From SVFI01 sp045588655 (GTDB lineage Bacteria; Bacillota; Clostridia; Lachnospirales; Lachnospiraceae): a stretch of DNA of 64,000 nt. The translations under genes and the position numbers were made by a program. The notes beneath the pieces were generated by a model. The model was not told the origin of the DNA. It did no database searches and saw only the letters and a list, made by a program, of their open reading frames with translations. The DNA is taken from positions 13,967-77,966 of the forward strand of contig JAZNEP010000015.1 of assembly GCA_045588655.1 (NCBI GenBank). The letters are read 5' to 3'. Of the stretch, positions 63,670-64,000 are shown one piece after another (the first letter of the stretch is position 1; every line of letters begins with the position of its first letter).

Positions 63670-64000
63670 TTATCTCTGAACACGGCCGGACGCATCTCCG
63701 CCTGCAAGCTTTTCTACCTCTTCCATTGTAACCATGTTGTAGTCACCTTCGATGGAATGTTTCAGACAGGAAGCTGCTACTGCAAATTCAATCGTTCGCT
63801 GCGCATCATAACCGGAAAGCTGTGCTGCAATCAGTCCACCACCAAAGCTGTCGCCACCGCCCACGCGGTCTACGATATGCATCTTGTATTTCTTGCTGAA
63901 ATAATAATCATTCCCATCATAGAGCATAGCCGACCAGTTGTTGTCGTTTGCAGAAAGGGATTCGCGAAGTGTGATTGCTACTTTCTCAAAACCAAATCGG
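63670..64000 (-). CDS. kdgK: 2-keto-3-deoxygluconate kinase, PfkB family (5' part cut by window edge)
   Basis: The reading frame continues to the right edge, so only the C-terminal 110 residues are seen. It has FEKVAITLRESLSANDNN followed by the strand YYFSKKYKMHIVDRVGGGDSFGGGLIAAQL, containing the PfkB anion-hole motif GGGD with the catalytic aspartate. The end is DASGRVQR. Its placement just before the fructuronate reductase, about 50 bases apart, supports KDG kinase over fructokinase, the enzyme that makes KDG 6-phosphate after uronate breakdown. Confidence 0.8.
   Translation of the reverse strand, partial: RFGFEKVAITLRESLSANDNNWSAMLYDGNDYYFSKKYKMHIVDRVGGGDSFGGGLIAAQLSGYDAQRTIEFAVAASCLKHSIEGDYNMVTMEEVEKLAGGDASGRVQR

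Noticed and set aside
1..64000. Insertion sequences, prophage genes, CRISPR repeats or rRNA
   Set aside because: No transposase, phage structural gene, repeated spacer pattern or rRNA-like sequence was found on either strand; the single integrase-type protein is chromosomal XerD.

Overview
The window looks like a chromosomal segment of a low-GC, anaerobic, endospore-forming Firmicute, most likely a gut-type member of the Lachnospiraceae (Clostridia). The basis is gene content and order: an aroE-aroK-aroQ-efp cluster, a yicC-remA-gmk-rpoZ-rimO-pgsA-cinA run followed by recA-recX-rny, a spoIIM/xerD/Nudix neighbourhood, a DUF5688 protein, Spo0A-type and YlmC-type sporulation proteins, and strong AGGAGG ribosome binding sites. 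I cannot name the genus from sequence alone. Almost every gene lies on the minus strand; the one clear exception is a YczE-type membrane protein at 56 kb. I see no prophage, insertion sequence, CRISPR array or rRNA.

Layout, low to high coordinate. 0-9.9 kb holds the end of a 2-oxoacid oxidoreductase gamma subunit, NADP-type glutamate dehydrogenase, an SH3b protein, a tRNA-Arg(CCG), a ZIP metal transporter with a promoter-bearing leader RNA upstream, and a MATE-trkA-trkH potassium uptake operon. 10-21 kb holds an AI-2E-type exporter, a copper ATPase, an NSS symporter, a cysteine-cluster protein, a DUF2156 acyltransferase-like protein, mscL, and a run of small envelope-associated genes ending in a zinc-ribbon membrane protein. 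21-29 kb holds a two-component system, a GH42 beta-galactosidase, a zinc-ribbon membrane protein, a short MreB-like protein, RlmD and a radical SAM protein. 29-40 kb holds DUF5688, efp, shikimate genes, yqeG, nrdR, ylmC, two membrane proteins, xerD, spoIIM, a Nudix hydrolase and an aminotransferase. 40-54 kb is core housekeeping: rny, recX, recA, cinA, pgsA, rimO, rpoZ, gmk, remA, yicC, rqcH, glgA and a receiver-less Spo0A relative. 54-64 kb holds recQ, the YczE protein, a lipoprotein, a LytTR-DUF3021-ABC transporter operon, a MATE pump, and a hexuronate pair (fructuronate reductase and the end of a KDG kinase).

Regulation visible in the sequence: good -35/-10 promoters for gdhA, the ZIP gene, the leader RNA, the zinc-ribbon operon, xerD and recA; two LexA/SOS boxes at recA; a pair of direct repeats exactly 21 bp apart upstream of the LytTR gene; an 18-bp palindrome upstream of the aminotransferase; and many hairpin terminators.

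The observations I rate highest are (i) the roughly 95-nt leader or small RNA at 5588-5684, with a consensus promoter, a terminator and two mutually exclusive pairings, between trkH and the ZIP gene; (ii) the Spo0A paralogue that has lost its phosphorylation site; (iii) a 160-residue protein that keeps only the first part of an MreB fold; (iv) an unlisted 36-residue single-membrane-span protein with its own Shine-Dalgarno sequence and terminator; and (v) an out-of-frame tail behind rlmD.
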